In this document: positions 62,733 through 64,000 of the stretch, piece by piece | Layout of the letters: each line of letters opens with the position of its first letter | How positions within the stretch are numbered: position 1 is the first letter of the stretch | DNA from: Candidatus Pseudoruminococcus merdavium | GTDB lineage: Bacteria; Bacillota; Clostridia; Oscillospirales; Ruminococcaceae | Direction of reading: 5' to 3' | NCBI GenBank assembly: GCA_904419745.1 | Contig: CAJFSS010000011.1 | Coordinates: forward strand, 27,927 to 91,926 | DNA: 64,000 bases | The notes under the pieces: generated by a model | Database searches by the model: none | What the model saw: the letters and a program-made list of their open reading frames with translations, nothing else | What the model was told of the DNA's origin: nothing | Translations under genes and position numbers: made by a program

Positions 62733-63740
62733 ATGTATCATGTACGATTCAAGGGGAACCACTATGAAATTGGATTTCGGTGGGGTTCCCTGCTGGCGAA
62801 GCACGGAAAAATAATTTTAGACTACATTCCGTTTCCAATAACAGAGAAACGAATGGAATTTGCAAATCAATGTCTTCCAGTATATCAGGAATATTTTCCG
62901 CAAATTGTGATGGAAATTCAGGGGCTTTCCGATGGGCAAAAGTGCTCTGTCGAACAATTACAGGCAGTTTTATTCAGCATGTATGCCATTCCTCCCGCCT
63001 GCAGCTGTTCCTGTTTTGCTGTAGCCAATGGAGAACATATTCTTGTTGGCCGTAACAGCGATTTTCTTACAGAACTCGAAAAAGACAATAAAAATGTAAT
63101 CTACCAGTTTTCCTCGAACTCCTATTCTTTTACCGGGAACACAACATCTTTTATACAAATGGAAGATGGTGTGAACGAAAAGGGGCTCGCAATAGGACTG
63201 ACTTCCGTTTATCCACCTTCCATTCAACCTGGAATGAATGCCGGACTTCTGCTACGCTTCTTTTTAGAGAAATGCCAAACTGTGGAAGAAGTCATCCAGT
63301 GGACAGAAAAACTGCCCATCAGCTCTGCGCAAACCTTTACGGTTGCTGATTCTATAGGAGATATCGCCGTATTAGAATGCTGCACCGACAGTTTACAAGT
63401 TATGCGCCCTATCAGTGACGCCCCTTATGTCTGTGCGACAAATCTATTTCATTCGGACAAATTGGCCTCTAAAAACCTGCCTGATATCGACAGCTGGGAG
63501 GCCGAACCGAGATATCAGACAATGGTCCAGACGCTGGAACATAAGGCCACGCAAATGGGTCCAGAGGATGCCAAAGAACTGCTTGCTGGAAAAAGCGGAT
63601 TTCTCTGTCAATATGACAGAGAAACGGGAAAAGATACTGTTTGGTCGGTAGTATATGATCTGAAAAACCATCGTATCTATCGTGCAGAGGGCAATCCCTC
63701 ACACTGTAGCTTTAGAGAAGACAATCGGTTTCTCTTTTAA
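62733..63740 (+). CDS. C45 family autoproteolytic acyltransferase/hydrolase
   Basis: 335 residues, N-terminal-nucleophile amidohydrolase of the isopenicillin N acyltransferase family. Predicted nucleophile is Cys94 in SCSCFAVANG, where self-cleavage exposes it; the NSDF motif follows. Acts on amide side chains (bile-acid or penicillin-like or N-acyl amino acids); substrate unknown. RBS AAAAGGAGAG. Divergent from the AbrB operon. Confidence 0.87.
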   Translation: MYHVRFKGNHYEIGFRWGSLLAKHGKIILDYIPFPITEKRMEFANQCLPVYQEYFPQIVMEIQGLSDGQKCSVEQLQAVLFSMYAIPPACSCSCFAVANGEHILVGRNSDFLTELEKDNKNVIYQFSSNSYSFTGNTTSFIQMEDGVNEKGLAIGLTSVYPPSIQPGMNAGLLLRFFLEKCQTVEEVIQWTEKLPISSAQTFTVADSIGDIAVLECCTDSLQVMRPISDAPYVCATNLFHSDKLASKNLPDIDSWEAEPRYQTMVQTLEHKATQMGPEDAKELLAGKSGFLCQYDRETGKDTVWSVVYDLKNHRIYRAEGNPSHCSFREDNRFLF

Positions 63741-63946
63741 TGAAAGCTGCGATATCCCTTCCTGCTGACATCCATCGTTCTCTGGGTACTATGCATATTT
63801 GTTGAAAATCGGAATTCCCATTCACAAAAGCTTAATAGTGCTAAATATTGTAAGACATATTATTTTTGGGTAATATCAAAAGGGGAGAACAGTTTTTTCT
63901 GTTTGCACTTGTCAAGAGAAAGTAGACAGTAAAAAGAATATTTATC

Positions 63947-63983
63947 AGAAGCCCCGTTCGGTTTTGAACTGAACGGGGCTTCT
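63947..63983. terminator. hairpin at the right end
   Basis: AGAAGCCCCGTTC pairs with GAACGGGGCTTCT around an 11-base loop. No T run on either side is clear; it may end a gene beyond the window. 63741-63946 holds no gene. Confidence 0.6.
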
Positions 63984-64000
63984 GTAACCCAATGCAGCGG

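Overview
The window looks like chromosome of a spore-forming, anaerobic Clostridia, most likely an Oscillospirales (Ruminococcaceae/Oscillospiraceae-type) gut bacterium. The signs are a cotJABC spore-coat operon, a type II pantothenate kinase, the Gram-positive division cluster sepF-ylmH-divIVA, the miaB-ylbF-mutS-mutL-miaA-hfq order, indolepyruvate:ferredoxin oxidoreductase, clear sigma-A promoters and a CIRCE/HrcA heat-shock site. No rRNA, tRNA, CRISPR array, prophage or complete insertion sequence was seen. The taxon is inferred from gene content only.

Layout. 1-2.5 kb: an arylacetate/indolepyruvate operon (paaK-iorA) behind a leader with a terminator/antiterminator-like fold. 2.5-8.6 kb: mntP, then a divergent operon of a 31-residue membrane protein, a DUF5685 protein, a J-domain protein with a cysteine-rich tail and a membrane protein; a NusG-domain-II/Gx-transporter pair; a NodB deacetylase and an M23 peptidase facing each other. 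8.6-11.6 kb: an atypical stretch with a HIT protein, azlCD, and a methyltransferase with a folded leader. 11.7-16 kb: two tandem S9 peptidases. 16-21.7 kb: lon-engB-lysA and trmB. 21.8-28.4 kb: DUF421, coaW, cotJABC, a small unknown gene, an AI-2E-family permease and an amidohydrolase.

28.7-42 kb is the housekeeping core, all on the minus strand and in two blocks: hfq/HlyD-like/yggS/sepF/ylmH/divIVA/lspA/rluD (division, lipoprotein processing) and miaB/ylbF/mutS/mutL/miaA (tRNA modification, mismatch repair). 42-49 kb holds a CPBP protease, a VOC protein, a phosphodiesterase-type hydrolase, a degraded acetyltransferase, a UvrD-like helicase, a YebC regulator and a Cu/Zn-SOD-like protein. 49.4-55 kb has flavodoxin lipoproteins (one broken), an iron alcohol dehydrogenase, a lipoprotein hydrolase, nagB and an amidase-domain protein. 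55.1-55.9 kb is hsp20 with CIRCE.

56-64 kb is the most regulatory-rich part: an HTH/membrane-protein/ABC-transporter operon whose ATPase is split exactly at a canonical -1 frameshift heptamer, birA with a palindrome in its promoter, and a four-gene operon (AbrB-like regulator, ATC-hydrolase family, unknown protein, secreted nuclease) under a consensus promoter overlapped by a perfect 45-bp palindrome, divergent from a C45-family N-terminal nucleophile hydrolase. The best candidates for undescribed biology are the DUF5685/J-protein cassette, the split ABC ATPase, the palindrome-controlled operon, and the leaders of paaK and of the methyltransferase.
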